From positions 1 to 64,000 of the forward strand of contig UBTY01000030.1 in NCBI GenBank assembly GCA_900468535.1: a DNA stretch of 64,000 nt, written 5' to 3'. The notes below the pieces were generated by a model, which searched no databases, was not told the origin of the DNA, and saw nothing but the letters and a program-made list of their open reading frames with translations. Both the position numbers and the translations under genes were made by a program. Shown one piece after another: positions 9,400 to 19,749 of this stretch. Source of the DNA: Hyphomicrobiales bacterium (GTDB lineage Bacteria; Pseudomonadota; Alphaproteobacteria; Rhizobiales; Rhizobiaceae). Numbering within the stretch: the stretch's first letter is position 1; every line of letters begins with the position of its first letter.

Positions 9400-10842
9400 T
9401 TGTTTAAGGGCAAAAGAATATTTGCAGCTTTGTCTGCCACTGTTTCTTTGAGTTTTGCGTTCTACGCCGATGCCAACGCCATGTCGTTGCAGCAGGCAAT
9501 CGAAAAGACCATGAAGACCAATCCGCAGATCTTGCAGGCAGCAAAAGATCGCGAAGCGGTTGAATTTGAGTTGCGCCAGGCGCGCGGTCTTTACTTGCCT
9601 TCCGTCGATCTCGAGGCAGGTTATGGTCGTCGTAGACTTTCCAACGCCAGTTCGGGCGCTTTGCGCTCCGACCATGATTACTTGTCGCCCGGCGATGTCG
9701 GTGTGACCGTTACTCAGACGCTGTTCGACGGCGGCAGCCGCAGGGCGCAGGTCGATCAGCAGGCATCGCGCGTCGATGGAGCCTCCTTTCGGGTCCTCGA
9801 ACGCTCCGAAGCGCTCGCGCTCGAAGTAACCCAGGACTATCTCGAATACATGCTGCAGAACCAGATCGTGGCTGCTGCGAAGGAAAACGTTTCCTTCCAT
9901 ACCGCGATGGTCGGCGACATCAACGAGAGCATCAAGGGCGGCGCCCTGACCGATGCGGATCGTCTCCAGGGCAGCGAACGTCTGCAGGCTGCCAAGGCTC
10001 GGCAGCGCGAGGCGCTCGAAGAGCTCGAAGCGACGAAGATCCGCTTCCTCAAGGCGGTCGGCGAGCCGATCGTCAATCCGCAGTCTCCGCCTTCGGTCGC
10101 GAAGTATCTGCCGAAGACGCTCGACGATGCGCTCTTCGTTGCCAACAAGAACAGCCCGCGCATCTACTCGGCCAATGCTGACGTCGATGCGGCGGATGCA
10201 GGTGTCCGCGGTGCGCGCGCCAATTACATGCCGAAGGTGAATCTCGAAGGTACGGCCCGCGTCGGCGACGATATCGACGGCGATTCAGGCAATACCAACG
10301 ACTACCAGGTCCGCGTCGTTGCCCGCTGGAACCTCTATCGCGGCGGCATTGATGTTGCCCGCGAGCAGGAACAGATCCGTCGTGCCGGCGAGCAGCGTTA
10401 CGCGCTGGCGCAGGTTCAGCGCGAAGTTCAGGAATCGGTTCGTTCCGCTTGGAACGAGCGTTCGAGCCGCGGCGAACTGTCCGGCATCCTCGGCAAGCAG
10501 GCGTCGATCAACGATCAGCTCGTCGGTTCCTACCGTGAGCAGTTCAAGGTCGGTCAGCGCTCGCTGCTCGACGTGCTGGACGCACAGAACACCAAGTTCA
10601 ATACCAAGGTCCTCGCAGACACGGCGCGCGTTGCCTCGCTGTTTGCCGAGTACAAGATCCTCGCCGCTTCCGGTAACCTGCTTCAGACGATGAAGCTGAA
10701 GCCGGTCGATCAGGGCAAGGCTTATGCGCGGGAAGAGTTTGTTGTCCCCGCGGGCGTGGCGAATCCCGGATATGCCGAAGTCGACTCTCATCAGAAGGCT
10801 GGCATGCCCCTGGATCTCCTAGCGCCAATTCGACAGCAGTAG
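9400..10842 (+). CDS. TolC-family outer membrane channel for type I secretion
   Basis: 480 residues from a TTG start about 10 bases after a GAGGGG ribosome site. A signal peptide (MFKGKRIFAALSATV to about residue 27, cut after ADANA) precedes two TolC/OEP repeats rich in long alpha helices, e.g. the QAAKDREAVEFELRQARG and VLDAQNTKFNTKVL segments. The family forms trimeric outer-membrane channels that dock with HlyD-type adaptors. It heads an operon with the exporter ATPase (19-bp gap), the fusion protein and an RHH-PAS protein, so its substrate is most simply the neighbouring adhesin. Confidence 0.93.
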   Translation: MFKGKRIFAALSATVSLSFAFYADANAMSLQQAIEKTMKTNPQILQAAKDREAVEFELRQARGLYLPSVDLEAGYGRRRLSNASSGALRSDHDYLSPGDVGVTVTQTLFDGGSRRAQVDQQASRVDGASFRVLERSEALALEVTQDYLEYMLQNQIVAAAKENVSFHTAMVGDINESIKGGALTDADRLQGSERLQAAKARQREALEELEATKIRFLKAVGEPIVNPQSPPSVAKYLPKTLDDALFVANKNSPRIYSANADVDAADAGVRGARANYMPKVNLEGTARVGDDIDGDSGNTNDYQVRVVARWNLYRGGIDVAREQEQIRRAGEQRYALAQVQREVQESVRSAWNERSSRGELSGILGKQASINDQLVGSYREQFKVGQRSLLDVLDAQNTKFNTKVLADTARVASLFAEYKILAASGNLLQTMKLKPVDQGKAYAREEFVVPAGVANPGYAEVDSHQKAGMPLDLLAPIRQQ

Positions 10843-10861
10843 TCGAAACGGCCATGGAACC

Positions 10862-13024
10862 ATGCTGAACGTAGCACCTGAAACGACCAGCGGCACACCG
10901 CTCCAGACCTTTAAAGCCGCTTTCAAATCCGTGGCTGCGTTCTATGGCCGACCAAGCTCCGATACGGTCCTCTTCTCCGGTCTTCCGGATGAGGTGACCG
11001 AATCGCTGGATGGCGACGATGTGGAGCGCATTGCGGAGCGCATCGGCCTGCAGGTCATCAAGCATGGGGACCGCGAATGTCGCCTGGGCAATTTCGATTG
11101 CCCGGCCATCGTTGCCTTCGCCGACGGCGGCGTCCTGCCGCTTCTTGAGGTTGCCGAAGACGGCTCCTACGTGACGGACATCGTTCCGGTCGCTGGAGCC
11201 GCAATCCGGATCAGCCGCGAGGAGTTTGCGGCGCTCCGGCCGCAGATGGCATTCGCCTTCACGCTCTACTATCAGAATGCCTCCGATGAGGCGCTGGTCG
11301 GCAACGCCGTCGAGATCGAAAAGCGTCACTGGCTGGCGACGACGCTGACGCCTTACTGGCGCACCTATGTCCGCGTCATGGTTGCGGCGCTGTTCATCAA
11401 CCTCATCGCGCTCGGCTCGCCGCTCTTCACGATGAACGTCTACGACCGCGTTCTGCCGAACAAGGCGATCTCCACCCTGTGGGTTCTCGCCGCCGGTATA
11501 TCGCTTGCCTATATCTTTGATTTTCTTTTGAAGACGGCCCGCTCGTCGCTAATTGACTATGCCGGCCGCAAGGCGGACCTGCGCCTCTCGCAGCTGCTGT
11601 TCGACAAGGTGCTGAATTCGACGCTGGCATCGCGGCCGATGTCGACCGGCGAATACGCCAATCGCATCACGCAGTATGAATTCGTGCGTGAGTTCTTCAC
11701 CTCGAACACGATCGGCGTGCTGATCGACAGCCTCTTCGTCTTCATTTTCCTGGCCGTCATCTACCTGATTTCAGGCTGGCTCGTCGTCATCCCGGCGGTC
11801 GCTTTCGTGCTCTCGGTTGCGATCGGGCTTTGGGCGCAGGCGGCAATCGGCAAGCGCATGGCAACGGCCGCCAACGAGGCGTCCCGCCGCCAGTCGCTGC
11901 TGGTCGAGACGATTTCGACGATCGAGACGCTGAAGAGCCTGCGCGCCGAGGCGACCATGCTGCGCCGCTGGCAGGAGCTCACCAAGTATTCCAGCCGCAC
12001 CAGCGAAGAGATCAAGCATATCTCCACCAATGCCATCAACATGACGATGTTCGTGCAGCAGATGGTGAGCGTCCTGATCGTGATCGCTGGCACCTACGAG
12101 TTCTCCGAGGGCCACATCGCCATGGGCGCGATCGTCGCGACCGTGATGCTGGCAAGCCGTGCGGGAGCGCCGCTCGGCCAGATCGCCATGACGCTGGCGC
12201 GCTTCCGCCAGGCGACCATGTCACTGCGCATTCTCGACAAGATCATGGAACAGCCGGACGATCGTCCGTCGACGGTCGGCTTCGTCAATCGCGAGATTAC
12301 GCGCGGCGCCTTCAGCTTCCAGGATGTGTCGTTCCAGTATCCGGGTTCCGATTATCCCGTCATCAACAAGCTGTCCTTCTCTGTCCGGCCTGGCGAGCGG
12401 ATCGGCATCATCGGTCGTATCGGTTCCGGCAAGACGACGCTAGGGCGGCTACTGGATGGTCTGTTTGCACCGTCGGGCGGCCGCGTGCTGATCGATGGCG
12501 TCGATATCCGCCAGTATCACATGGCAGAAGTCCGCTCCGCCGTTGCCGTCGCCGGCCAGTCCTCCGACCTCTTCTCGGGCACGGTGAAGGAAAATCTCCT
12601 GATCGGTCGCGCCGACGCGACCGATGAGGAACTCCTCGAGGTCGCCCGCATGACCGGCGTCGATGAGTTCGTCGGCAATCATCCGCGCGGCTTCGATATG
12701 CCGGTCGGCGAGCGCGGAACCAACCTTTCGAGCGGCCAGAAGCAGGCGCTGACGATTGCCCGTCTGCTCCTCACGAGGCCGAAGATCGTGTTCCTGGACG
12801 AGCCCTCCGGCGCCATGGACCTCGCGACCGAGCGGAACCTGATCCTGCGTCTGTCGAAGGCAATCAGCCGCGATACGACGCTGCTGATTGCGACCCACCG
12901 CTACAGCATGCTGGAACTGGTCGACCGCCTGATCGTCATCGACAAGGGCCGCATCATCGCTGACGGTCCGAAGCAGGCCGTCATCGAAGCCATGCAGCGC
13001 AAGCCGGCGGGAGCGCAGCCATGA
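10862..13024 (+). CDS. Type I secretion ABC exporter (permease-ATPase)
   Basis: 720 residues with the HlyB/LssB layout: an N-terminal C39-peptidase-like domain (about 1-140) without an evident catalytic Cys, a six-helix membrane domain (about 160-440) and an ATPase domain (about 480-710). The P-loop GRIGSGKTT lies near residue 520, the signature LSSGQKQAL near 621 and Walker B IVFLDEPSGAMD near 640. It should energise export of the VCBS/RTX adhesin across the inner membrane. Its stop overlaps the next start as ATGA, which suggests translational coupling. Confidence 0.94.
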   Translation: MLNVAPETTSGTPLQTFKAAFKSVAAFYGRPSSDTVLFSGLPDEVTESLDGDDVERIAERIGLQVIKHGDRECRLGNFDCPAIVAFADGGVLPLLEVAEDGSYVTDIVPVAGAAIRISREEFAALRPQMAFAFTLYYQNASDEALVGNAVEIEKRHWLATTLTPYWRTYVRVMVAALFINLIALGSPLFTMNVYDRVLPNKAISTLWVLAAGISLAYIFDFLLKTARSSLIDYAGRKADLRLSQLLFDKVLNSTLASRPMSTGEYANRITQYEFVREFFTSNTIGVLIDSLFVFIFLAVIYLISGWLVVIPAVAFVLSVAIGLWAQAAIGKRMATAANEASRRQSLLVETISTIETLKSLRAEATMLRRWQELTKYSSRTSEEIKHISTNAINMTMFVQQMVSVLIVIAGTYEFSEGHIAMGAIVATVMLASRAGAPLGQIAMTLARFRQATMSLRILDKIMEQPDDRPSTVGFVNREITRGAFSFQDVSFQYPGSDYPVINKLSFSVRPGERIGIIGRIGSGKTTLGRLLDGLFAPSGGRVLIDGVDIRQYHMAEVRSAVAVAGQSSDLFSGTVKENLLIGRADATDEELLEVARMTGVDEFVGNHPRGFDMPVGERGTNLSSGQKQALTIARLLLTRPKIVFLDEPSGAMDLATERNLILRLSKAISRDTTLLIATHRYSMLELVDRLIVIDKGRIIADGPKQAVIEAMQRKPAGAQP

Positions 13025-14310
13025 GCAACAATCACGACAATCCGCCGCTGCTGGCCCGAGGCATTCTCGCCCTCGTGTCGCTCGTCTTTGCAAGCTTTCT
13101 GGCCTGGGCGGCGATCGCCGATGTCAACGAGATCGCACGCGGCGAAGGCAAGGTCATTCCGGTCTCGAAGACCCAGATCATCCAGTCGTCCGAACCGGGC
13201 GTGGTTCAGCAGATTGCCGTCGTTCTCGGGCAGGTCGTCCGCAAGGGGCAGTTGCTGGTTCAGCTCGACAATACGACGACGGTCTCGACGCTCGGCGAAT
13301 CCGTGGCCAAGGCGAGGGCGCTCGGCGCCAAGGTCGCGCGGTTGAAGCTTGAGGAAGCCGGCCAGTACGATTCTCCTTATGTTTGCCCTGAGGACATCCT
13401 CGCGGTCGCCAAGGAAGTGTGCAGCAACGAAACGCAGCTCTTCGCCGCAGACCGCGCCAGCTACAAGAACAAGCTCGGCGTGCTGCAGGAACGCGTGCGT
13501 CAGCGCGAGAACGAACTCGCTGAAGCGCATGCGAATATCGACCGGCTGGAGCAGAACATCGACGGCGCCCAGCGTCAGTACGATCTGATCAGCCCGCTGG
13601 CCAAGAAGAAGCTGGTCGCCGAGACCGAGGTTCTGAAGACCGAGCGTGACCTGACCGACCAGAAGGGCCAGCTTAAGGTCTATCAGGAAAGCCTCGATCG
13701 ACTGCAGGCCGCTGTCCAGGAAGCCAAGCTTCAGCTCGGCGACCTGGCGCTGGAACTGCGCCAGCAGGCGCTGACGGACAAGGCGCAGGCGCTGGCCGAG
13801 CTTTCCGTCGTCGACGAAACGATCCGCGGCGCATCCGATCGCGTCAAGCGCACCGATATCCGTTCGCCTGTCGACGGCATCGTCAACACGCTCGAAGTCA
13901 ACACCATCGGCGCCTATGTCGATCCGGGCCGGGTCATCGCCGGCATCGTTCCGACCGCCGACACGCTGCTTGTCGAAGCGAAGATTTCGCCGCGCGACGT
14001 CGCCTTCGTTCGTCGCGGTCAGCCGGCCGTCGTCAAGATCACGGCTTATGACTTCTCGATCTTCGGCGGCCTCGAGGGCGTCGTGGAGAACATCTCGGCC
14101 GACAGCCTCGTCGAGAAGGAAAAGGGCGAAACCTATTACCTCGTGCAGGTAAAGACCGACCGTTCGGAACTGCAGCGCAATGGCAAGTCCTATCCGATCA
14201 TTCCGGGCATGGTCGCTTCCGTCGAAATCATGACGGGTAACAAGACCGTTCTCAGCTATCTCATGAAGCCGATCAACAAGGCGCGCAGCGAAGCGCTGAC
14301 GGAGCGATAA
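13021..14310 (+). CDS. HlyD-family membrane fusion protein of the type I secretion system
   Basis: 429 residues: one N-terminal membrane segment (about 11-32), a split biotinyl-lipoyl-like domain, a long coiled-coil hairpin (about 130-270) and a beta-barrel region containing the family motif RSPVDGIVNTL. It links the ABC exporter to TolC across the periplasm. It starts within the stop of the ABC gene (4-bp overlap) and ends in a TAATG overlap with the next gene, so the three are made together. Confidence 0.94.
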   Translation: MSNNHDNPPLLARGILALVSLVFASFLAWAAIADVNEIARGEGKVIPVSKTQIIQSSEPGVVQQIAVVLGQVVRKGQLLVQLDNTTTVSTLGESVAKARALGAKVARLKLEEAGQYDSPYVCPEDILAVAKEVCSNETQLFAADRASYKNKLGVLQERVRQRENELAEAHANIDRLEQNIDGAQRQYDLISPLAKKKLVAETEVLKTERDLTDQKGQLKVYQESLDRLQAAVQEAKLQLGDLALELRQQALTDKAQALAELSVVDETIRGASDRVKRTDIRSPVDGIVNTLEVNTIGAYVDPGRVIAGIVPTADTLLVEAKISPRDVAFVRRGQPAVVKITAYDFSIFGGLEGVVENISADSLVEKEKGETYYLVQVKTDRSELQRNGKSYPIIPGMVASVEIMTGNKTVLSYLMKPINKARSEALTER

Positions 14311-14969
14311 TGCTGATTGTGAAGCCCCGCACCGATGCGTTGTCCGATCTCGAGCCGATCGAGGAGCCTTTGCCCTCGATCGATGCCGAAGAGATCGAGC
14401 CGCGTTTCCGTGCGGTGGTGGGTCGCGGCGGCGAGCGCCGCGGCATTCGGCTCGAGCGGATCTACTGGGACGGCCTTGGTCGCATGTCGACCTCAGGCAA
14501 GATGAGCACCGCCGATCTCGTGCACTACACCGCCTCCCAGATGCCGGAATCGGGCAATCTGGCGTCGCTGCTGCGTGTTCTCAGCCTGAAATGGGCGCTG
14601 CGTCGTCTCGATACCGTCGAAGACATCTCGTCGATGGCAAATACCAACGCGATCATCCAGGCGTCGCCGTCTCCGACCATCCTGTTGACGCACGACAAGA
14701 AGGTACAGCTGTTCAACGATCCCTTCCTGTCGATGCTGCGCCAGCGCCTGCCGATGACGGACACGGCGCAACTGACCAAGGGCCTGCGCTTCTCGATCGA
14801 CACGCATATCGAGGAAGCGATCGCCACGCTTGAGCGAAACAAGGGCAAGACCTTGAACACGGGCTTCACCATCACCGTCGGAACGCAGACGATGAAGGGC
14901 CAGATCAATCTCGCCCTGGCGCCGACGCACGAGAAGTCGATGCTGATCGGCTATATCTCCCGCTACTGA
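14310..14969 (+). CDS. Predicted ribbon-helix-helix plus PAS-like protein at the end of the secretion operon
   Basis: 219 residues, starting in a one-base TAATG overlap with the fusion-protein gene. Residues ~43-112 (RGIRLERIYWDGL...GNLASLLRVLSLKWALRRL) match the RHH_4 type of ribbon-helix-helix domain, normally DNA-binding. Residues ~118-219 (IIQASPSPTILLTHDKKVQLFNDPFL...IGYISRY) look like a PAS fold. No membrane segment or signal peptide is seen. It may be a sensor-regulator of the adhesin/export genes, with the palindrome at 9352-9369 as a possible site. Domain calls come from reading the sequence; function and targets are inferred. Confidence 0.65.
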   Translation: MLIVKPRTDALSDLEPIEEPLPSIDAEEIEPRFRAVVGRGGERRGIRLERIYWDGLGRMSTSGKMSTADLVHYTASQMPESGNLASLLRVLSLKWALRRLDTVEDISSMANTNAIIQASPSPTILLTHDKKVQLFNDPFLSMLRQRLPMTDTAQLTKGLRFSIDTHIEEAIATLERNKGKTLNTGFTITVGTQTMKGQINLALAPTHEKSMLIGYISRY

Positions 14970-15096
14970 GTATTGAACTTCGCACTGCTATTGCCTCCGC
15001 CAGCTGTGAGAGCGACTTGGCCAGTCGCCGGTTTCGAGCGGCTTGACGGGAAGGCATTGAGCTCAAACTGCCGTGAGGCTTTATAGACAAGCAAAA

Positions 15097-15347
15097 AGCC
15101 CGGTCCTGGGATCGGGCTCAGCTTGTTGACAATGCCCTATCACCTATTGGGATGACTGCCCTATCAGCCGTCACCCCGGCCGACGAGCCGGGGTCCAGCG
15201 CGCGCAAGTCCTTGCGCGTAAAAGACTCTCTCGCACCGCAGACGCGGCGCTGCTGGATGCCGGCTCGAGGCCGGCATGACGAAAAACGACAGTTCCGCAA
15301 GAAAGAGGACTTTGTCAGCAGTCTGAGCCCGGTCCTGGGACCGGGCT
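15097..15347. repeat. Compound intergenic repeat with inverted hairpin ends (copy A)
   Basis: The 404-bp gap after the RHH-PAS gene is largely occupied by this element. Each end carries a hairpin: AGCCCG...CGGGCT at 15097-15118 and AGCCCGGTCC/GGACCGGGCT at 15326-15347. The ends are inverted copies of each other, extending to about 15134 and 15308. The middle (15144-15320) is a palindrome-rich module shared with 20107-20270, containing GTCACCCCGG and GCCGGCATGACG. The left hairpin read on the minus strand is followed by TTTTT and could terminate the lapG-like transcript. It resembles rhizobial mosaic intergenic repeats; the family name was not verified. Confidence 0.7.
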
Positions 15348-15373
15348 TTGATATTCGTGACTGTCGGGATCGG

Positions 15374-16333
15374 TTAGAAGGCAACGCCTTCGCCGGGCGC
15401 GACCTTCTCGATCGGCATGGCCGAGGCCATCTGCCCGCCGCCGACGCGCGAGCCGTGGATGAAGCCCTTGCCGCCGGCGATCGAATAGAGCGGCATGTAG
15501 TCGGGCAGCCGCGTATCCGGCAGCACTTCGTCGCGCATGTTGTCGAGGATGAAGCGGTTGCCTTCGACCGAGACCGAGAGAACCGCATGGTAGAAGTGTC
15601 GCTTCTGGTCGAACAGAACGACGATCGCCATGTCCTTGAGGTCGACACCGTCAGCATGCAGGGCGGCCATCTTCAGGATCGCGAAGTCTTCGCAATCGCC
15701 CTGCTGGCGCGCGATCGTCTCCGTTGGCGTCGCCCAGTAGTCGGCAACCTTGTAGGTTTCGATATCGCGCTTGTAGCGGATCGCGTGATTGACCGTGTTG
15801 TTGACGGTATTCATCTTGTCGCGGATCGAGGCATGCGAGGTCTTCGTGAAGGCTGCCTTGATCGCCACTGCGGCATTGGTGCATTTGCCGGCATCACAGT
15901 TGATCGCGGTGCCGTCGGTCATCTCGGCGAGAGATGGCGCAAGACGCTTCAGCGCTGCAAGCCGTTTGAACGGAATTGCGACCGAACCGAACACGCCGCT
16001 GTCGCTTGGCGCTGCAATCGACGGGCGCGCTGCAGGCTTCGGCGCAATGGCGCTTTCACGCGTCCATCCGGCCGGCGCCGGCTCGCTGAACGCTGTCGTA
16101 AACGTCTGCGAAAGTCCGCGCCCGGCAAGGCTCAGCAGGTCGCCGATAGCGCCAACACCGGCAAACTTCGAAAGGTTCGCCACTGTGCTTACAGAAGAAT
16201 AAGACAAGTAAATTACGCCGGAAATTGTAGATGACGGAAGAAATGTTGCCGGAGTAGAGTTGGCGACAAAAGGAAAAAATGCGGATGCCAATGTAATAAA
16301 TGCCGAAGTCGCTATTTTTGTTCTTTTTTTCAT
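15374..16333 (-). CDS. LapG-like periplasmic transglutaminase-type cysteine protease (BTLCP)
   Basis: 319 residues from the ATG at 16333, chosen because MKKRTKIATSAFITLASAF is a good signal peptide; an in-frame start 45 bases upstream adds an unlikely extension. The C-terminal half carries the BTLCP/DUF920 triad: Cys in QQGDCEDFAILK (about residue 214), His in RHFYHAVLSV (about 249) and Asp in FILDNM (about 264). LapG of Pseudomonas cleaves the N-terminus of the adhesin LapA and releases it from the cell. Lying next to an RTX adhesin and its exporter, this protein is a strong candidate for adhesin release. The likely substrate site is in the part of the adhesin outside the window. Confidence 0.85.
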   Translation of the reverse strand: MKKRTKIATSAFITLASAFFPFVANSTPATFLPSSTISGVIYLSYSSVSTVANLSKFAGVGAIGDLLSLAGRGLSQTFTTAFSEPAPAGWTRESAIAPKPAARPSIAAPSDSGVFGSVAIPFKRLAALKRLAPSLAEMTDGTAINCDAGKCTNAAVAIKAAFTKTSHASIRDKMNTVNNTVNHAIRYKRDIETYKVADYWATPTETIARQQGDCEDFAILKMAALHADGVDLKDMAIVVLFDQKRHFYHAVLSVSVEGNRFILDNMRDEVLPDTRLPDYMPLYSIAGGKGFIHGSRVGGGQMASAMPIEKVAPGEGVAF

Positions 16334-16565
16334 GAGCGTAAAATCTCTCTGTTTGAGAGAAATGTACGCAGCAGCCATAAATATCGGGTGTGGAAGCTTG
16401 GATAAAGTTGAACGAAATTATCTGCTAGAAAACGCAGAAAATTTTAGCGTTCGCATAAACCAACTTTGGGTGAATGGTTTGCTTTCCCTTGCGGCCTGTG
16501 CAGATATGGGATCAAGAAAATCGCGGTTTTGTGGGGCTGCGGACACGGTGGGGGAAACGGTGACG

Positions 16566-17804
16566 GTGCAACGGATCGGGCATGCGCGAAGCTCGCATGG
16601 TTTACAGCGGGCGCGGCAGGCTCAGTCTCTGAGCGCTTTCGGGAGCCTGCGGCTCACGGCTCGCTTCATGGCGCCGCTGGTTTTCGTCCTTTGCGGCGCT
16701 CTGGCGAGCTGCCAATCCGATGTCGATGGTGTCGCCAAGAATGTGAAGACAAACGACATCAAGGCGCCGGCAAGCGATGTCGAAGAATCCTTTGGCGAGA
16801 GCGGCGCCGAGATCACGTTGCTGCTGCAGAAGGGCAGCAGCGGTCTCTTCGAAGGGCCGTCGCGTGATATCAGGGATGCCGCAGGCTTGAGCGTTGGCGA
16901 TCTCGGCGGCAACCAGGCCTTCGTCAAGGTCGTCGATGAGTCCAGCGCGGCAAATGTGGCGACTGCGGTTTCGGCGGCGAAGGCCAGAAACGCGGCGCTG
17001 CTCATCAGCTACCTTCCACCACAGGTGACGGCGTCGATCGCTGCCATGCCCGCCGATCAGAGGCCGCCTCTGGTCAATCTCGGCGCGCCGGTGCCTGCGA
17101 CGGCAGGCAACGTCTACAATCTGGTGTCGGATGAGATGGACAGCGCCGTGGAGGGTCTGCGTGCGGCGGCAGCGAGCGGCCACAAGAAGGTGGTCGCCTT
17201 CGCACAGACGGATTTCCCGCAGGCAAGTGAGCTCAAGCTCGGAGACACGGTCCGCGCATCCGGCGGAACTTTCCTCGGCATGACGCGCTATAGTCTGACC
17301 GATGCGTCCGCGTCTGATGCCGTGCAGAAGAGCCGTCCGATGCTGCAGGGCGCCGATACCGTCCTGATCCTCGGCCGAACGGCCATCGCTACCACCATCG
17401 AGGGTGCGATCAAGGCGGGCGGGCCACCGAACCTGACCTTCGTCGGCACCAGCGCCTGGCCACCGCAGACCTACGCGGAGCCGACCGCGAACGGTACCGT
17501 GATCGCCATGGTCGAGCCGGAAGGCGCCTCGCTGATCGCCGAGCGCTACAAGCGGCACTACAAGCGCACGCTCTCCACCGATGCCGCCTATGGCTACGAT
17601 GCCGTGGCGATCGCATCCGGCATTATTCGCACGAAGGGCCCGGCGGGCCTGAACGCGGAGAATCTGACGAGCAAGACCGGCTTCCGAGGCGTGACCGGGC
17701 TCTTCCGGCTGACGCCCTCAGGCCAGGTCGAACGCCGCCTCAGCCTCTATACGATCAGCGGCGGAAAGCTCACCCTTCTTTCCGCCGCTCCCACCTCGTT
17801 CTAG
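16566..17804 (+). CDS. Lipoprotein of the periplasmic-binding/penicillin-binding-protein-activator type
   Basis: About 412 residues from the GTG at 16566, which follows a GGGGGAAA ribosome site. A lipobox LASC puts the lipidated Cys at about residue 49. The mature part is a type I periplasmic-binding fold (ITLLLQKGSSGLFEGPSRDIRDAAGL, KVVAFAQTDFPQA, GYDAVAIASGII) like branched-chain amino-acid receptors and LpoA-like activators. It may activate a peptidoglycan synthase or bind a small ligand. The frame stays open upstream to 16260, but that part overlaps the divergent protease gene and looks non-coding. The start is uncertain: 16506, 16560 and 16668 are alternatives. Confidence 0.7.
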   Translation: MQRIGHARSSHGLQRARQAQSLSAFGSLRLTARFMAPLVFVLCGALASCQSDVDGVAKNVKTNDIKAPASDVEESFGESGAEITLLLQKGSSGLFEGPSRDIRDAAGLSVGDLGGNQAFVKVVDESSAANVATAVSAAKARNAALLISYLPPQVTASIAAMPADQRPPLVNLGAPVPATAGNVYNLVSDEMDSAVEGLRAAAASGHKKVVAFAQTDFPQASELKLGDTVRASGGTFLGMTRYSLTDASASDAVQKSRPMLQGADTVLILGRTAIATTIEGAIKAGGPPNLTFVGTSAWPPQTYAEPTANGTVIAMVEPEGASLIAERYKRHYKRTLSTDAAYGYDAVAIASGIIRTKGPAGLNAENLTSKTGFRGVTGLFRLTPSGQVERRLSLYTISGGKLTLLSAAPTSF

Positions 17805-17805
17805 A

Positions 17806-19335
<1,530 letters not shown>

Positions 19336-19344
19336 GATCTTGCT

Positions 19345-19501
19345 CTGGTCTTGCCGAGCGGTCACACGGGCGAGGGCGTGCAGCCTTCATCGCGTGCGTG
19401 TGCTGGAGCTCGGGAATGAATAGATGCAGACGAGCGAAATGCCCGAACTGCTGCCACGAGGGGCAGACCAGGAAGAGAGTCTTGAGAAACGGTCTCTGGT
19501 C
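19345..19501 (-). promoter_or_regulatory. Candidate attenuator: mutually exclusive pairings between leader peptide and ABC-F start
   Basis: Read on the minus strand, GACCAG at the leader-ORF stop (19496-19501) can pair with CTGGTC in the middle (19466-19471). The middle, as CTGGTCTGCC (19462-19471), can instead pair with GGCAAGACCAG (19345-19355, one bulge), only 10-20 bases before the ABC-F ATG. The second pairing would cover the ribosome site, so a ribosome paused in the leader could change ABC-F expression. Inference from sequence only. Confidence 0.5.
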
Positions 19502-19574
19502 AGCCCTGCAAACGCATCTGCAGGGCGTTGACGGGGCCACGTTGCCGGTAGAACCGGAAATAGAAATTATGCAC
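19500..19574 (-). CDS. Leader peptide upstream of the ABC-F gene (24 codons)
   Basis: GTG start 4-5 bases after a perfect AGGAGGG ribosome site. The peptide begins MHNFYFRFYRQRG and ends LQMRLQG; its first half is packed with Phe, Tyr and Arg. A hairpin CCCTGCA/TGCAGGG lies across its last codons (about 19504-19525). A TTGCAA-17-TATTTC promoter candidate lies about 35-65 bases upstream of the start. It ends 164 bases before the ABC-F start. Strong ribosome site, short length and position suit a regulatory leader; the aromatic/Arg run may be the pause region. Confidence 0.6.
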   Translation of the reverse strand: MHNFYFRFYRQRGPVNALQMRLQG

Positions 19575-19749
19575 GCGACCCTCCTTTCTCTTTGAGTGCA
19601 CAGCCGAAATACCATCGCGTGGGCAAAATTGCAATCGAGGCGGTCGCAGCGGGTATGTCACACGCTGGCCGGCCGCGCGGCTTGCACGAGGCGGCGTGCT
19701 TGTTGTAAGCGGCCCTCACAGCTAATTCTTGATCTCGAGGAGAAACGCC

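Noticed and set aside
16260-16565. Longer N-terminus for the PBP-activator-like lipoprotein
   Set aside because: The upstream part overlaps the divergent protease gene, is A+T-rich and would put the lipobox 150 residues in.
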